A DNA stretch of 64,000 nucleotides from Anaerolineae bacterium (lineage in GTDB: Bacteria > Chloroflexota > Anaerolineae > Aggregatilineales > Phototrophicaceae): positions 62,001 to 126,000 of the forward strand of contig JAJECX010000024.1 in the NCBI GenBank assembly GCA_022821805.1. Reading direction: 5' to 3'. Below, one piece after another: positions 26,925 to 36,737 of the stretch. The stretch's first letter is position 1; each line of letters starts with the position of its first letter. Below the pieces are notes generated by a model, which made no database searches, was not told where the DNA came from, and saw only the letters and a list, made by a program, of their open reading frames with translations. A program made the translations under genes and the position numbers.

Positions 26925-28889
26925 TCACGGTTGCGCGAAAGCCTCATGCAGCAATTCGCTGAGTTGCGATTCGGTCATGATACCAAAGTGCCGCGCCAGA
27001 ATGACACCGTCTCTGTCGATCAAATAGGAACTCGGTCGGGTCTGGATTCCATAGGCGTCATTGATTTCGCCACTGTCATCCAGCGCCAGCGAAAAGCTTA
27101 AGCCGAATTCATCGCGAAACGACTCCATCGCCGCCTCGGTGTCGTTGTAGGCGATGGCGAGGATCTCAAACCCTTGCTCGTTCCATTCCTCGTAGGCTTT
27201 TTGGAATTCCGGCATTTCTCGCCGGCAGGGACCGCACCAGGTTCCCCAGAAGTTCAGTAGGACGACATGATCGCGCAAGTCAGAAAGCGCGACAAGCTCA
27301 TCGGCGAGCGTCTCAATTGTGAATGCGGGCGCGCGATTGCCCTCCGCCAATCCAATCGCTGGCGCCAGATCATCGGCGATATCGGTAAGACTGGTCATCG
27401 CATCATCAGCGGCTGCGGTCTCAACTTCAGGCGCTTCTGGCTCGCTTTCAGGCGAAACCGCGGATGCCGCCTCGAACGGCTCAGCATCGCGCGCCCTTAC
27501 GCGAAAGCGCGCGCTTTCGCCGGCCGCAGAATGGCGCAGCGCCAGACGATACATGCCATCGCCGTCAAGCTCGAAGCCGGTCAGCGGATAAAATCGACCA
27601 TCGGACTCCAGACTGTCGGCCTGGCTCGCGCGCGCCAGCTCCTCGTCGGCGGGACCATAGAGCATCATGTCGAATTCCGGAACAGCTTCGTTGACGCTGC
27701 GCACTTCAATATCAATGATGCGCCCCGCCTCTCCATGAAAGAGGTACTGGAGCTCCGGCATATCAGGCGCGAACTGACCGCTGGCGCTCTGGTTAATCGC
27801 CACCGGTACCAGCGAGCCGCTCAAGCAGGCGCCGACGTGGCTCAAAGCCAATTCGCCATCGAAAAAGCCGACTCCGCACTCCTCAACGCGGAAGGTGAAA
27901 TCAGCGAACTCGCCCTGCGAAAACGTTTGGCTCAGGCTCTGCAGCTGTCCGCTGGCGACCAACACGCCAATGGCGATCAAGAGCGAACCGCTGATGAGCT
28001 CAATCTTGTGCATATGGCGCTGCAGTCGGCGGAGCAGGCCTTGCGCGCTGTTCATGAGCAGGGCGGTGATAACAAAGGGAATGCCCAAGCCGATGGAGTA
28101 GGCGGCCAATAGCAGCATGCCCTGGACGATATCGCTGCTGGTGGCGCCGCTCGCCGCCGCCACCGTCAAGATTGTTCCCAGCAGCGGACCGATGCAAGGC
28201 GTCCAGCCGGCGGAAAACACCATGCCCATAAACGTGGAGCCGATCAAGCCGTCGCGTCCGCCGCCGCCGATATCGGCGCGCGTATCGGAATACAGCATGG
28301 ATTCGAGCCCTTCCAATGCGCCGTGCCAGAACTTCGCCGGCTCGCTGAAGGCGCCCTTGAAGAATAGCGCGGCGAGCAGGATCGCGATCAAGGGCAGCGC
28401 GATGGCTGATTGTTCGAGCAGGCTCCAGTAGATCATTGCGCTGGCGAGAACGGAGAATCCAATGCTGAACAGGATGTTGTCCAAGATTCCCGCTTGCCCT
28501 TTCTTTCGCAGCCAGCTGAAGAAGCGCGGCAAAACCCCCATGAACTGGAAGCCGAAGAAAATGATCACCACGCCGCCGACTCGCCCAAGAATCTCGGTGA
28601 ACGCGCTGACGTGCTGGCCCGCCAGGCTAGAAAGGGCAGTTGTGAAGAGACCGATCAATACAAAGACGATGGTGAAGCCGAGGACGAAAGCAATGCCGTG
28701 CAGCAGCATTTGCAGCCGAAGCGCGAGGCTAACGCTGGCGGTCGTTCCTGAGGCGGTCTGTCGACTGACATTATGCGTCAGGCGCCCGCCCATATATCCG
28801 ATATAAGCCGGCACCAGTGGCAGAACACAAGGAGAAATGAAGGACAGAATGCCCGCCACTAGCGCCAATCCAATTGTGACATTATCCAT
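26925..28889 (-). CDS. CcdA-TlpA fusion: membrane electron transporter joined to a thioredoxin domain
   Basis: A 654-residue protein from ATG 28889 (MDNVTIGLALVAG); an upstream in-frame start adds 14 residues. Residues about 1-315 are CcdA-like with its two reactive cysteines (FISPCVLPLVPAYIGYM and GWTPCIGPLLG). Residues about 320-470 are an extracellular beta-rich domain resembling bacterial pre-peptidase C-terminal domains (FMMLYGPADEE-like, MYRLALRHSAAGES). An acidic linker follows, then a TlpA thioredoxin domain (about 517-654) with FWGTWCGPCRREM. The fusion would carry electrons from cytoplasmic thioredoxin across the membrane to its own thioredoxin domain, like DsbD but in another domain order and with an inserted module. 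Confidence 0.88.
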   Translation of the reverse strand: MDNVTIGLALVAGILSFISPCVLPLVPAYIGYMGGRLTHNVSRQTASGTTASVSLALRLQMLLHGIAFVLGFTIVFVLIGLFTTALSSLAGQHVSAFTEILGRVGGVVIIFFGFQFMGVLPRFFSWLRKKGQAGILDNILFSIGFSVLASAMIYWSLLEQSAIALPLIAILLAALFFKGAFSEPAKFWHGALEGLESMLYSDTRADIGGGGRDGLIGSTFMGMVFSAGWTPCIGPLLGTILTVAAASGATSSDIVQGMLLLAAYSIGLGIPFVITALLMNSAQGLLRRLQRHMHKIELISGSLLIAIGVLVASGQLQSLSQTFSQGEFADFTFRVEECGVGFFDGELALSHVGACLSGSLVPVAINQSASGQFAPDMPELQYLFHGEAGRIIDIEVRSVNEAVPEFDMMLYGPADEELARASQADSLESDGRFYPLTGFELDGDGMYRLALRHSAAGESARFRVRARDAEPFEAASAVSPESEPEAPEVETAAADDAMTSLTDIADDLAPAIGLAEGNRAPAFTIETLADELVALSDLRDHVVLLNFWGTWCGPCRREMPEFQKAYEEWNEQGFEILAIAYNDTEAAMESFRDEFGLSFSLALDDSGEINDAYGIQTRPSSYLIDRDGVILARHFGIMTESQLSELLHEAFAQP

Positions 28890-29100
28890 TTGCGAAACCT
28901 CCGCTCTTCCGAGGCGCCTGAGGAGCCTCATTTCTGGGTACCGATATCAGCCAGTTTGACGCCAACTGATTACGAGAGCCTTGCTCAAGCCTAAATGATT
29001 CCTTATCGTCCTGTATTCGACGCCTGAACCCACACCGTACTAGCTTACTGTTAACGGGAACTGTCTTGGTCGGCAATTGCTGCCTGTCGCTTGCCGGAAT

Positions 29101-30441
29101 TCAGTCAGCCGCATCCAGAAGCTTTTGCAGCAACTGCCGCTCTTCTTCCACCGAACGCACATCGCCGTCAATCCAGGCGAAGCGCAGCCGGTCCAGGATG
29201 CGGCGGTAACGCGGTCCCGGCGTCATTCCCCTTGCTTTGAGATCATTCCCGCTTGTCGAGGGAACCCGCTGACGCCAATCGGAGGCATAAGCGGCAATCA
29301 ATTCTTGCGCTTGCGGGTTTTCCGCGGCAAGCAGCCAAGCCGCCTGTAATGCTATATCGGGAAACTCATCTAGAATCTTTGTGATCTGGCTCGGGCGAAG
29401 CGAGCGATACTCGAGGCGGCTGATTTGCGCTCCCAGCCTTGCGCTCGAAGTAATCGAACGCGTAAGCGAATTCGTCAGTGCCAGGCGTTCGCAAACGCCC
29501 TGCGCCTCATCAGCGTCGATTCCGGTAAAGAGCGTTATCCAGCGGAGTGTCTGACGATCAACGACAGCAGACGGCCATGGCGGCGTGATTTCGTTGCAGC
29601 GCTCAATCAATTCAGGCAGCTGCGAATTGACGCGAAACGCCGAGTGAATCTTTGCCAAGGCGCCCATATTTTGCAGCCGCAGCGTCACTTCGCCAGCGCG
29701 CCCTTCGCGCAAGATGAGGTCGATTTCGTTGCGAAGTCGCTGTCCGCTGACTCGTCCAAGCAGTGGAAGCGCCGCTCGCATCCATTGGTCCGTTGTCGCT
29801 TCAATTGCGAATTCAAGCCGCGAAGCGTAGCGCGCCGCGCGCAGAATCCTTGTCGGATCGTCCACAAAGCTGTTTTCATGCAAAGCGCGAATCAGTCGCC
29901 GCTTGAGGTCATCGCCGCCACCACAGCCATCAAGCAGAATTTCCAAGCGTTGCGCCGGGCTTAACTGGATCGCCAGCGCGTTGATGCTAAAGTCACGCCG
30001 CTGCATATCGCGCTGAATGTCACTCGCAGACACCGCGGGCAGCGCGGCCGGATGCGCGTAGGTTTCGCAGCGCGCCGTGACGAAGTCCACATGAGCTGGC
30101 GTCTCGCCCGTTGCCAGCGTCAGCTTGTCGGCGGCGGGCGCATCCAGCGTCCAGGTGGCTGTTCCGAATGGCTTGTATTCTTTTAATGTACCGCCGCAGT
30201 CGATTGTGAGCGACTTGGCAAAGGCGGTTGCGTCGCCCTCGACGACGAAATCAAGATCAAGGTTGCGCCGACCCAGCATCAAGTCGCGAACCACGCCTCC
30301 GGCCAGGTACAGCGGCAAATCCTTGTCTTGCGCTCGCCGAGCGATGCAATCAATCAAGGAGGCAGCTTGTTCACCAAGAACGCGCTTCATCTCGCTAAGT
30401 GGATACCTTGGCGCGCCGCTGGCGCCTCCCGGATTGGGCAT
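29101..30441 (-). CDS. cca: CCA tRNA nucleotidyltransferase / poly(A) polymerase family
   Basis: A 446-residue class II nucleotidyltransferase. YLAGGVVRDLMLGRRNLDLDFVVEGDA holds the GG motif and catalytic DxD (trimmed here: key residues Gly-Gly-Val-Val-Arg-Asp and Asp-Leu-Asp). QRRDFSINALAI and the DPTRILRAARYASRLEF motif follow. It adds or repairs the tRNA 3' CCA, or a part of it if A- and CC-adding enzymes are split. The first 17 residues before MKRVLGEQ may not be translated. It precedes a small membrane gene and the UbiA gene in the minus direction, without clear coupling. Confidence 0.88.
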   Translation of the reverse strand: MPNPGGASGAPRYPLSEMKRVLGEQAASLIDCIARRAQDKDLPLYLAGGVVRDLMLGRRNLDLDFVVEGDATAFAKSLTIDCGGTLKEYKPFGTATWTLDAPAADKLTLATGETPAHVDFVTARCETYAHPAALPAVSASDIQRDMQRRDFSINALAIQLSPAQRLEILLDGCGGGDDLKRRLIRALHENSFVDDPTRILRAARYASRLEFAIEATTDQWMRAALPLLGRVSGQRLRNEIDLILREGRAGEVTLRLQNMGALAKIHSAFRVNSQLPELIERCNEITPPWPSAVVDRQTLRWITLFTGIDADEAQGVCERLALTNSLTRSITSSARLGAQISRLEYRSLRPSQITKILDEFPDIALQAAWLLAAENPQAQELIAAYASDWRQRVPSTSGNDLKARGMTPGPRYRRILDRLRFAWIDGDVRSVEEERQLLQKLLDAAD

Positions 30442-30461
30442 GGCTCAAACCAGCATCGGGT

Positions 30462-30854
30462 TTACGCTGGCGCTACCCACGGTCCGACCAGCTCTCTCTC
30501 CATCATGCTGAGCGAGGTGGTGAAGTTGAAGAAAGCCAATAAGGCGTAGGAGAGGGCAGCGCGCTGGTCATCACGACCGCTCATCAGGCTGAACAAGCCC
30601 GGCATGATGATCGCTAGCCACAACATATAGAGTACATAGACGACAACGCGTCCGGAGCGCGGCTGCAATCCAGAAGCGAGCAGCGCAGCGCCAACCACTA
30701 GCGTCACAGCCGCCAGCAGCGCATAAGTAGCCACTGCGCCGATATAATGTCCGGAGATCGCCGCTTGCCGGGTAGCGATATAAGCCGCCCAGATCCCCAA
30801 AGCCAGCGAATACAGGATGTGCATATTGAAGAGAATCTGATGAATTTCCGCCAT
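30462..30854 (-). CDS. small membrane protein of unknown function
   Basis: A 130-residue protein with four hydrophobic segments. The N-terminus IHQILFNMHILYSLALGIWAAY and the GHYIGAVATYALL segment contain conserved-looking His residues in membrane context, but there is no family I recognise. It lies between ubiA and cca on the same strand. Confidence 0.6.
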   Translation of the reverse strand: MAEIHQILFNMHILYSLALGIWAAYIATRQAAISGHYIGAVATYALLAAVTLVVGAALLASGLQPRSGRVVVYVLYMLWLAIIMPGLFSLMSGRDDQRAALSYALLAFFNFTTSLSMMERELVGPWVAPA

Positions 30855-30915
30855 TTGCCGCTGCTATGGAATCTCGAGTACAAAGCCATTTTATCACATA
30901 GCGCCGCTCTGCCGC

Positions 30916-31830
30916 TTAAAGGATTGTGATCAGCCCCATATTGGACGCCAGCCAAACCAGCGCCAGCAGGTTGGCGACGATCAACCCGGGCCGCTGCACA
31001 TTTCCGCCGTCGCTCGCCAGATTGCCGCGCATATCTAACTCCCAGGGGAAGATAACTGTTGTGATGACGCCGATGACCAGTATCGTGCCGAGCCACGCTG
31101 GAAAGAGCCCCTGCAAGATGGCGGCGAGCATGCAGAGCAGCGCGACCGCTATGGACAGATGCCCCAGAATTGACGTTGGTCCCTTGCCCAGGAGCACGGC
31201 GGTATTCTTCAAACCCGCCTCTTTGTCCACATCGTAATCGACTACTTGATTGTAGAATTGCCCGTAGGCTGAAAAAAGGCTCGCCGCGGTTATCACCAGC
31301 CAAACTTCGCGCGGTTCAGCGCCATAAGTGAAATAGCCGACAGCGACCAATAATCCGCTCAGCATCAGCGCGTGTGATATAACATCAGTGAGCGGACGCG
31401 CCTTAAAGCGAAACGGATGCGCCGAATACAGGTAACAGAGCGCGAGTGTTACGCCGCCGATGACGAGCGTCAAAACGCCGCTCGCCAAATACAAACCAAG
31501 CGCAGCGGCGAAGGCAATGATTGTAAACCAAACGCCCTCGCGGCGGCTCAGTTGGCCGTTGCTGATGACATTCCGCCGCATTTTCTGCGGATCCAGCGCG
31601 TCATCGCGCGCGTCTTCAATATTGTTCAGCATAAAGGCAAAAGACATCGTCAATACGTTGCCAGCCAAGACGGCGAACAGGCGCCAGTCGGCAGCCGCCG
31701 CCTGTGGCTCGAGCGCCAACAAGCCGCCGAAGACCGTCAGCGGGATCGTGTAGGGCACGTGCTCGCGCCAGCGCGACAAGCGGATGACGGCGACGAACTT
31801 GCTGTCTTTTTTTGTTGCGTCAGTTTTCAT
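30916..31830 (-). CDS. UbiA-family prenyltransferase
   Basis: A 304-residue membrane protein with about eight to nine hydrophobic segments. Both Asp-rich motifs that bind Mg-prenyl diphosphate are present: LNNIEDARDDALDP and YNQVVDYDVDKEAG. It attaches a polyprenyl chain to an acceptor ring or alcohol, for example in quinone, chlorophyll or heme A/O synthesis, or in archaeal-type lipids. No quinone genes adjoin, so the acceptor is open. The ATG at 31830 was chosen; a GTG 13 codons earlier is possible. Confidence 0.8.
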   Translation of the reverse strand: MKTDATKKDSKFVAVIRLSRWREHVPYTIPLTVFGGLLALEPQAAAADWRLFAVLAGNVLTMSFAFMLNNIEDARDDALDPQKMRRNVISNGQLSRREGVWFTIIAFAAALGLYLASGVLTLVIGGVTLALCYLYSAHPFRFKARPLTDVISHALMLSGLLVAVGYFTYGAEPREVWLVITAASLFSAYGQFYNQVVDYDVDKEAGLKNTAVLLGKGPTSILGHLSIAVALLCMLAAILQGLFPAWLGTILVIGVITTVIFPWELDMRGNLASDGGNVQRPGLIVANLLALVWLASNMGLITIL

Positions 31831-31954
31831 TATGTCGAATCCGACGGCTGCGGCACGATTGGTCGACACAGTCTGATAAGCATAGCATAAGACGACGCAA
31901 CCATGTTACGCTGCGCTTGCGAACGCGGAATAATCTACGAGAATAGAGCCTAGT

Positions 31955-33607
31955 ATGATGTCGAATACATTCCGTCTGTTCTCTCTGTGCATCGCTGGCG
32001 CTATGGCGCTGGCTGGCTGCAATCTCGCCAAGGATTCGCCTCTTTTTGCCACAGTTGCGGCGGGCAACGGGCATGTCCGTTTGGAAGCGAGCCCATTATC
32101 GCCAACGGATTCCGCCGACGCTTTGGCGATAGACGCAATCATAGGCGGGAGCGCCACCGTGACAGCTTCTCCGGCCGCTCCCGCGCGCTGTAACATTGTG
32201 GAAGTCGCGAAGCCCGCCAGGCGCGTCCGCGCCGATATCCACATTGACTACGAATCCAAAACCGCCGATGTTGTCCAATCGAATGTATTCCACAATCGCG
32301 AAATCAACTCGCTCGCTGCGATCGTCCTGGATGTTCAGGCGAACCAATGGGCCGAAGGCTTTGCGCTGATGGATTTGACCGTCAACGACGAGCCAGCCGC
32401 TTATGAGCTTGACCTGAATCGACTTCATGTCATGCTGGACGAGCCTTTGGAAAGCGGCTGCTGGCTTGAGATCGGCTTGTCGTTCCGCCTGCAACCGGCG
32501 GAGATTCGCGATGGATTGCGTTCGTACCGCGGGTTCTACGGCTACAGTCCGCGTCAGCTCAACCTGGGTCACTTCCTGCCGACCATAGCGGCGCGATTGG
32601 ATGGCGACTGGCGGATTCATGAACCGATCGGCATCGGCGAACAGGTGGTCTATGACGTAGCCGACTGGCACGTAGAATTGTCCGTCGACAATGCTCCCGA
32701 TGGTCTCATTCTTGCCGCGCCCGGAAGCGTCAATGCGCTTGGCTCGAACGCATGGGAGATCGCGCTGGCAAATTCGCGCGATTTCGCCATCAGCTTGAGC
32801 GATCAGATGATTGCCTCCGAATTGCAAGTCAGCGATAAGCTGGCGGTCGAGGTATATTCCTTCGCCGATGCGCAGATCAACGCCAACGGCATCCGACTGA
32901 ATGGCGCTGAGCACGCGCTGCGAGAGGCGGAAAAGGCGCTGAGCCTGTATGAACGGCAATTTGGACCTTATGCCCGTGAGCGATTTGTCATCGTCCAGGG
33001 AGACTTTCCCGATGGCATGGAATTCACCGGTCTTGTTTTTGTCGGCGGCGCCTGGTTCACAAATTTTGACGGCGGCACGAGGAATTACCTGACGCTGATT
33101 TCCGTGCACGAAATCGCCCATCAATGGTGGTATGCGCGGATCGGCAACGATTCAGCGCTTAATCCCTGGCTGGACGAAGCCTTGGCGACCTACAGCGAAT
33201 ACCTCTTCATCGAAGAACATTATCCGGCGGACAAGAACTGGTGGTGGACCTTCCGCGTCGCCGGCTTTTTCCCGCAGGGCAAGGTGGACAGCAACGTGTA
33301 TGAATTCGCCACCGCGCGCGCTTATATCAATGCGGTTTATCTGCGCGGTGTGCAGATGCTGCATAATCTGCGCGTCGACATTGGCGACGATGAATTCTTC
33401 AAGTTGCTGCGCCAGTATCTTGCCGCCGGCGACGGCAAGATCGCCGATCCGACGCTGTTTTGGCGCCAGCTCCCGACCGAGCATCGCGCATTGACACAGG
33501 CGACGCGTAATGAATACTTGCGTTACGCGGACGATGATGCGCTCTTTGGCGAAGCCCAAAGCGGAATCCCAAGGGAAGAGCCCGCCGGTCAGGAGGAGTC
33601 GCCATGA
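31955..33607 (+). CDS. M1-family (gluzincin) metallopeptidase lipoprotein
   Basis: A 550-residue exported protein. The signal peptide ends in LAGCN (Cys22), a lipobox. The catalytic site is HEIAHQWW with a downstream Glu in NPWLDEALATYSEY, as in M1 aminopeptidases; the usual GAMEN substrate motif is replaced by DGMEFTGLVF. The C-terminal helical segment after it is short compared with full M1 enzymes. It likely trims peptides at the cell surface. The stop overlaps the next gene (ATGA). Confidence 0.85.
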   Translation: MMSNTFRLFSLCIAGAMALAGCNLAKDSPLFATVAAGNGHVRLEASPLSPTDSADALAIDAIIGGSATVTASPAAPARCNIVEVAKPARRVRADIHIDYESKTADVVQSNVFHNREINSLAAIVLDVQANQWAEGFALMDLTVNDEPAAYELDLNRLHVMLDEPLESGCWLEIGLSFRLQPAEIRDGLRSYRGFYGYSPRQLNLGHFLPTIAARLDGDWRIHEPIGIGEQVVYDVADWHVELSVDNAPDGLILAAPGSVNALGSNAWEIALANSRDFAISLSDQMIASELQVSDKLAVEVYSFADAQINANGIRLNGAEHALREAEKALSLYERQFGPYARERFVIVQGDFPDGMEFTGLVFVGGAWFTNFDGGTRNYLTLISVHEIAHQWWYARIGNDSALNPWLDEALATYSEYLFIEEHYPADKNWWWTFRVAGFFPQGKVDSNVYEFATARAYINAVYLRGVQMLHNLRVDIGDDEFFKLLRQYLAAGDGKIADPTLFWRQLPTEHRALTQATRNEYLRYADDDALFGEAQSGIPREEPAGQEESP

Positions 33608-33990
33608 ACGCCGCCCCGCTGGATGCCCAGATTACATTTCTTTATACGCGCGATCTAAGCCGCTCGGCGCGATTCTACGAGGATGTGCTCGGTTTCGAGC
33701 TCGCGGTTGACCAGGGTTCCTGTCGAATCTATCGCGTCCAGGAGCGCTGCGCCTTCTTGGGTATCTGCCAGCGCGACGACGCGCCTGAGGACGCTGCGAG
33801 CCTGATCTTTACCTTGGTCACGAATGAGGTGGACCTGTGGCACGAGCGGATCATCGTGCGTGGCTGGAATTGCGAGCATCCGCCACGCCACAACGCGACT
33901 TACGGAATCTACCACTTCTTTCTGCGGGACCCGTCGGGTTATCTCATCGAAATTCAGCGTTTTGACCGAGTAAACTGGGACCGTTCGTGA
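33604..33990 (+). CDS. VOC-superfamily (glyoxalase/dioxygenase fold) protein
   Basis: A 128-residue protein with one VOC module: FLYTRDLSRSARFYEDVLGF at the start and FFLRDPSGYLIEIQRF at the end. The conserved metal-ligand Glu is present in YLIEIQ. Members are lyases, dioxygenases or resistance proteins; function here is unassigned. AGGAGGAG precedes the ATG, and the gene overlaps the metallopeptidase by 4 nt. Confidence 0.75.
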   Translation: MNAAPLDAQITFLYTRDLSRSARFYEDVLGFELAVDQGSCRIYRVQERCAFLGICQRDDAPEDAASLIFTLVTNEVDLWHERIIVRGWNCEHPPRHNATYGIYHFFLRDPSGYLIEIQRFDRVNWDRS

Positions 33991-33997
33991 GCGGCGC

Positions 33998-36679
33998 CTA
34001 GCCGGTTGTCTTCATGCCGGCGGCGATGCCATTGATGGTCGCCAGCGTGGCATCCAAGACGGGCCGCCAGTGGTCATCGTCTTCGTCCAGTTGTCGCAAC
34101 TCGCGCAATAAGGCGACTTGCATAAAATTCAGCGGATCGACATAAGGGTTGCGCCGCTCAATTGAGGTCTTGATGGCGGACATATTCGCCAGGAGGCCGT
34201 CCTGCTCGGTCACGCGCATGATCATCTCGCTGCTGAGTTGGTGCTCATCCTTGATCCAATTGAAAAACCGCTCGCGCAGTTCAATTGGCTCGACCAGCGA
34301 CGCGTATAGCTCGGCGATTCCCATATCGGCTTTTGCGACATCGAGCTGGGCATTGTCTATCAGCGAGCTGAAAAATGACCAGTTGCCATACATCTCCCGC
34401 AGAATCCGCATTCCTCTCGGTTCCGCTTCGGCGTATGTCGCAAAAGCCGTTCCCAGCCCGAACCAACTCGGCACGATCGCGCGGCTCTGCATCCAGCTGA
34501 ACATCCAGGGAATCGCGCGCATGGCTGAAAAACCGCCGGCCGCCTTGCGCTTGGCGGGCCGAGAGCTAATCTGCATCCGCGCCAACTCATTGATTGGCGT
34601 CGCTTGCTGCCAATAATCCAGAAATCCGTCGCTCTCGTATACAAACTTGCGATAATACTGCTGGCTGATCTCTGACAAGCGCGCCATCACATCGTAGTAG
34701 TTGGATGGCGCGTGATGCCGCTCCTGCATGCCCATGCCCATCAGCACCGCGTTTAACACCTGATTTAGATGGCGATGCCCGATGCCCCGATTGCTGTAAC
34801 GATAAGCGATCACTTCGCCCTGTTCCGTAATCTTGACGCCGCCGCGCAAGGATTCGGGCGGTTGCGAAAGTATCGCGCGGTTGGTTGGTCCGCCGCCCCG
34901 GCCAATGCTGCCGCCGCGCCCATGAAAGAGCTCGAGCGAGACGCCTTTGTCCACGCACTTCTGGCTTAGAATGCGCTGCGCATTGTACAGATTCCAATTC
35001 GACGCCAGGTAACCGCCGTCTTTGCTGCTGTCGGAATATCCGATCATCACCTGCTGTCGCAGCCCCCGTTTGCCAGCGCGCGCCACCAGATGCTTGTGAT
35101 ATTCGGCATTGTCGAAGAGCTGCTCCATAATCGCGGTTGACCGGTAGAGGTCGTCGATCGTCTCAAATAGGGGCACGATATATACATCATTGTCGATGCC
35201 GACTTCACGCGCGAACAAGAGCATCGCCAGCGCATCGCTCGGCTGCCTTGTCATGCTCGCGATGACAGTGTCGATGACAATTGAATCGTACTTGGCATGC
35301 GCTTCCGCAATCATGCGCCAGGTACGAATGATTCGCTGCGTTGTCTCGGTGAAAACGCTGATGTCATTGGGGAAGAGCGGGCGCTTGCTGCGAATCTCAG
35401 CCGCGAGCAACTTTTGCTTCTCGCCCTCGGGCAAGCCGCTGTAATGCCGCGCAATGTCGTAGTGATCAAAAAGCTCGTCGAGCGCGGCTATGTGCAGGTT
35501 GGCGTCTTCGCGCACTTCAAGCGGGACCAGGTGCAAACCGAAGAGCCGAACCTTGCGCACCAGTCGCTGCACCGCGCCCATGGCGGCGCGCCTTCCACGA
35601 TGCGATTTGAGACTGTCTTGAATCAGCAGCAGATCGCTCAGCAATTCCCGGCTGGATCGATATTGATCCTGCTCAAGCTTGGCGCGGATAATCGCCAGCA
35701 TCTGGCGATAGACTTCGCCCGGGTATAGCTCGCTGGCTGATCCCGCCGCCGATACCGCCCGCCGCAGTTCATCCGACACGCCAAAGTGACTGGTATCTTG
35801 TGTCAGATTTTGCGTCAGCGATTCGATCTCTTCCAGATAAATCTGGCGCGCTGTATCGCGCAAGGTCGCCAGCGTCTGCAGCGTGACATCTGTGGTCACA
35901 TTGGGATTGCCATCGCGGTCGCCGCCAATCCACGACGCGTAGCGCAATACCGGTGGCAGCTCCGACCAATCCTCATTCGGATAATACCGTTCGAGCGCCA
36001 ATTGCAGGTCTTCATAGATGTCGATCACAACCTCAACGATGACCGAGCGAATGAAATAAATGCCGAAGTCGACCTCATCCGAGACCTGCTTCTTGGATGC
36101 GCGCACTTGCCGCGTCTGCCAGAGCTCTTCCACCTCCTCAGCCAGATTGCTCTCCAGCTTGCGCAGCTCGCGCGGCAATAGATTGTGGCGGTCTCGCATT
36201 TCCATCATCTGGGCGATCTGTCGCAAAATGACCAGAATCTCTTGCCGCTTGGCTTCAGACGGATGCGCCGTCAGCACTAGCCGCAGCCGCGCCTGTTCCA
36301 GCAGCGAACGGATATCGTCGGCCGTTTTACCGCTGTCGCGCAAGCGGCCTATCGCATTGACGATGGATTCCCGCAGTGTGCTTCTGGCTTCGCGCTGGCG
36401 GATTACGCGGATGCGTTGCAAGTCTTCGGCGATATTGATCAGTTGAAAATAATTGGAGAAGGCTTTGATCAGAATGTTCTTGGCATCCAGCGGCAGGTTC
36501 TCCAGGCGCCGCGCCAGCTTGAAGGCGGCTTCTGAATCGCCGCTGCGCCGCGCTTTGGATATCGCGCGGATCTCCTCGACCAACTCGTACGCGTGCATGC
36601 CATTCTGTTCTTGGATGATGACGCCAAGCCAGTTGCCAAGCGTACGGATATCCTCGCTGAGGGATGAATTGTTTGCCAT
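33998..36679 (-). CDS. ppc: phosphoenolpyruvate carboxylase
   Basis: An 893-residue enzyme that carboxylates PEP to oxaloacetate, replenishing the TCA cycle. The catalytic His is in LVLTAHPSEAKRQ (about residue 137); GYSDSSKDGGYLASNW and FHGRGGSIGRGGGPT are the other two signatures, and the C-terminal GLL-NMSAIKTSIERRNPYVDP pattern is typical. Length is normal for bacterial Ppc. A 12-base palindrome lies in the divergent region to ftcD. The supply of oxaloacetate and 2-oxoglutarate fits the lysine route. Confidence 0.97.
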   Translation of the reverse strand: MANNSSLSEDIRTLGNWLGVIIQEQNGMHAYELVEEIRAISKARRSGDSEAAFKLARRLENLPLDAKNILIKAFSNYFQLINIAEDLQRIRVIRQREARSTLRESIVNAIGRLRDSGKTADDIRSLLEQARLRLVLTAHPSEAKRQEILVILRQIAQMMEMRDRHNLLPRELRKLESNLAEEVEELWQTRQVRASKKQVSDEVDFGIYFIRSVIVEVVIDIYEDLQLALERYYPNEDWSELPPVLRYASWIGGDRDGNPNVTTDVTLQTLATLRDTARQIYLEEIESLTQNLTQDTSHFGVSDELRRAVSAAGSASELYPGEVYRQMLAIIRAKLEQDQYRSSRELLSDLLLIQDSLKSHRGRRAAMGAVQRLVRKVRLFGLHLVPLEVREDANLHIAALDELFDHYDIARHYSGLPEGEKQKLLAAEIRSKRPLFPNDISVFTETTQRIIRTWRMIAEAHAKYDSIVIDTVIASMTRQPSDALAMLLFAREVGIDNDVYIVPLFETIDDLYRSTAIMEQLFDNAEYHKHLVARAGKRGLRQQVMIGYSDSSKDGGYLASNWNLYNAQRILSQKCVDKGVSLELFHGRGGSIGRGGGPTNRAILSQPPESLRGGVKITEQGEVIAYRYSNRGIGHRHLNQVLNAVLMGMGMQERHHAPSNYYDVMARLSEISQQYYRKFVYESDGFLDYWQQATPINELARMQISSRPAKRKAAGGFSAMRAIPWMFSWMQSRAIVPSWFGLGTAFATYAEAEPRGMRILREMYGNWSFFSSLIDNAQLDVAKADMGIAELYASLVEPIELRERFFNWIKDEHQLSSEMIMRVTEQDGLLANMSAIKTSIERRNPYVDPLNFMQVALLRELRQLDEDDDHWRPVLDATLATINGIAAGMKTTG

Positions 36680-36737
36680 CCGTCTTCGCGCTCCCGTCAG
36701 CGAAACGATTCACTGACCTTTCGTTGCGGCTCGCATC

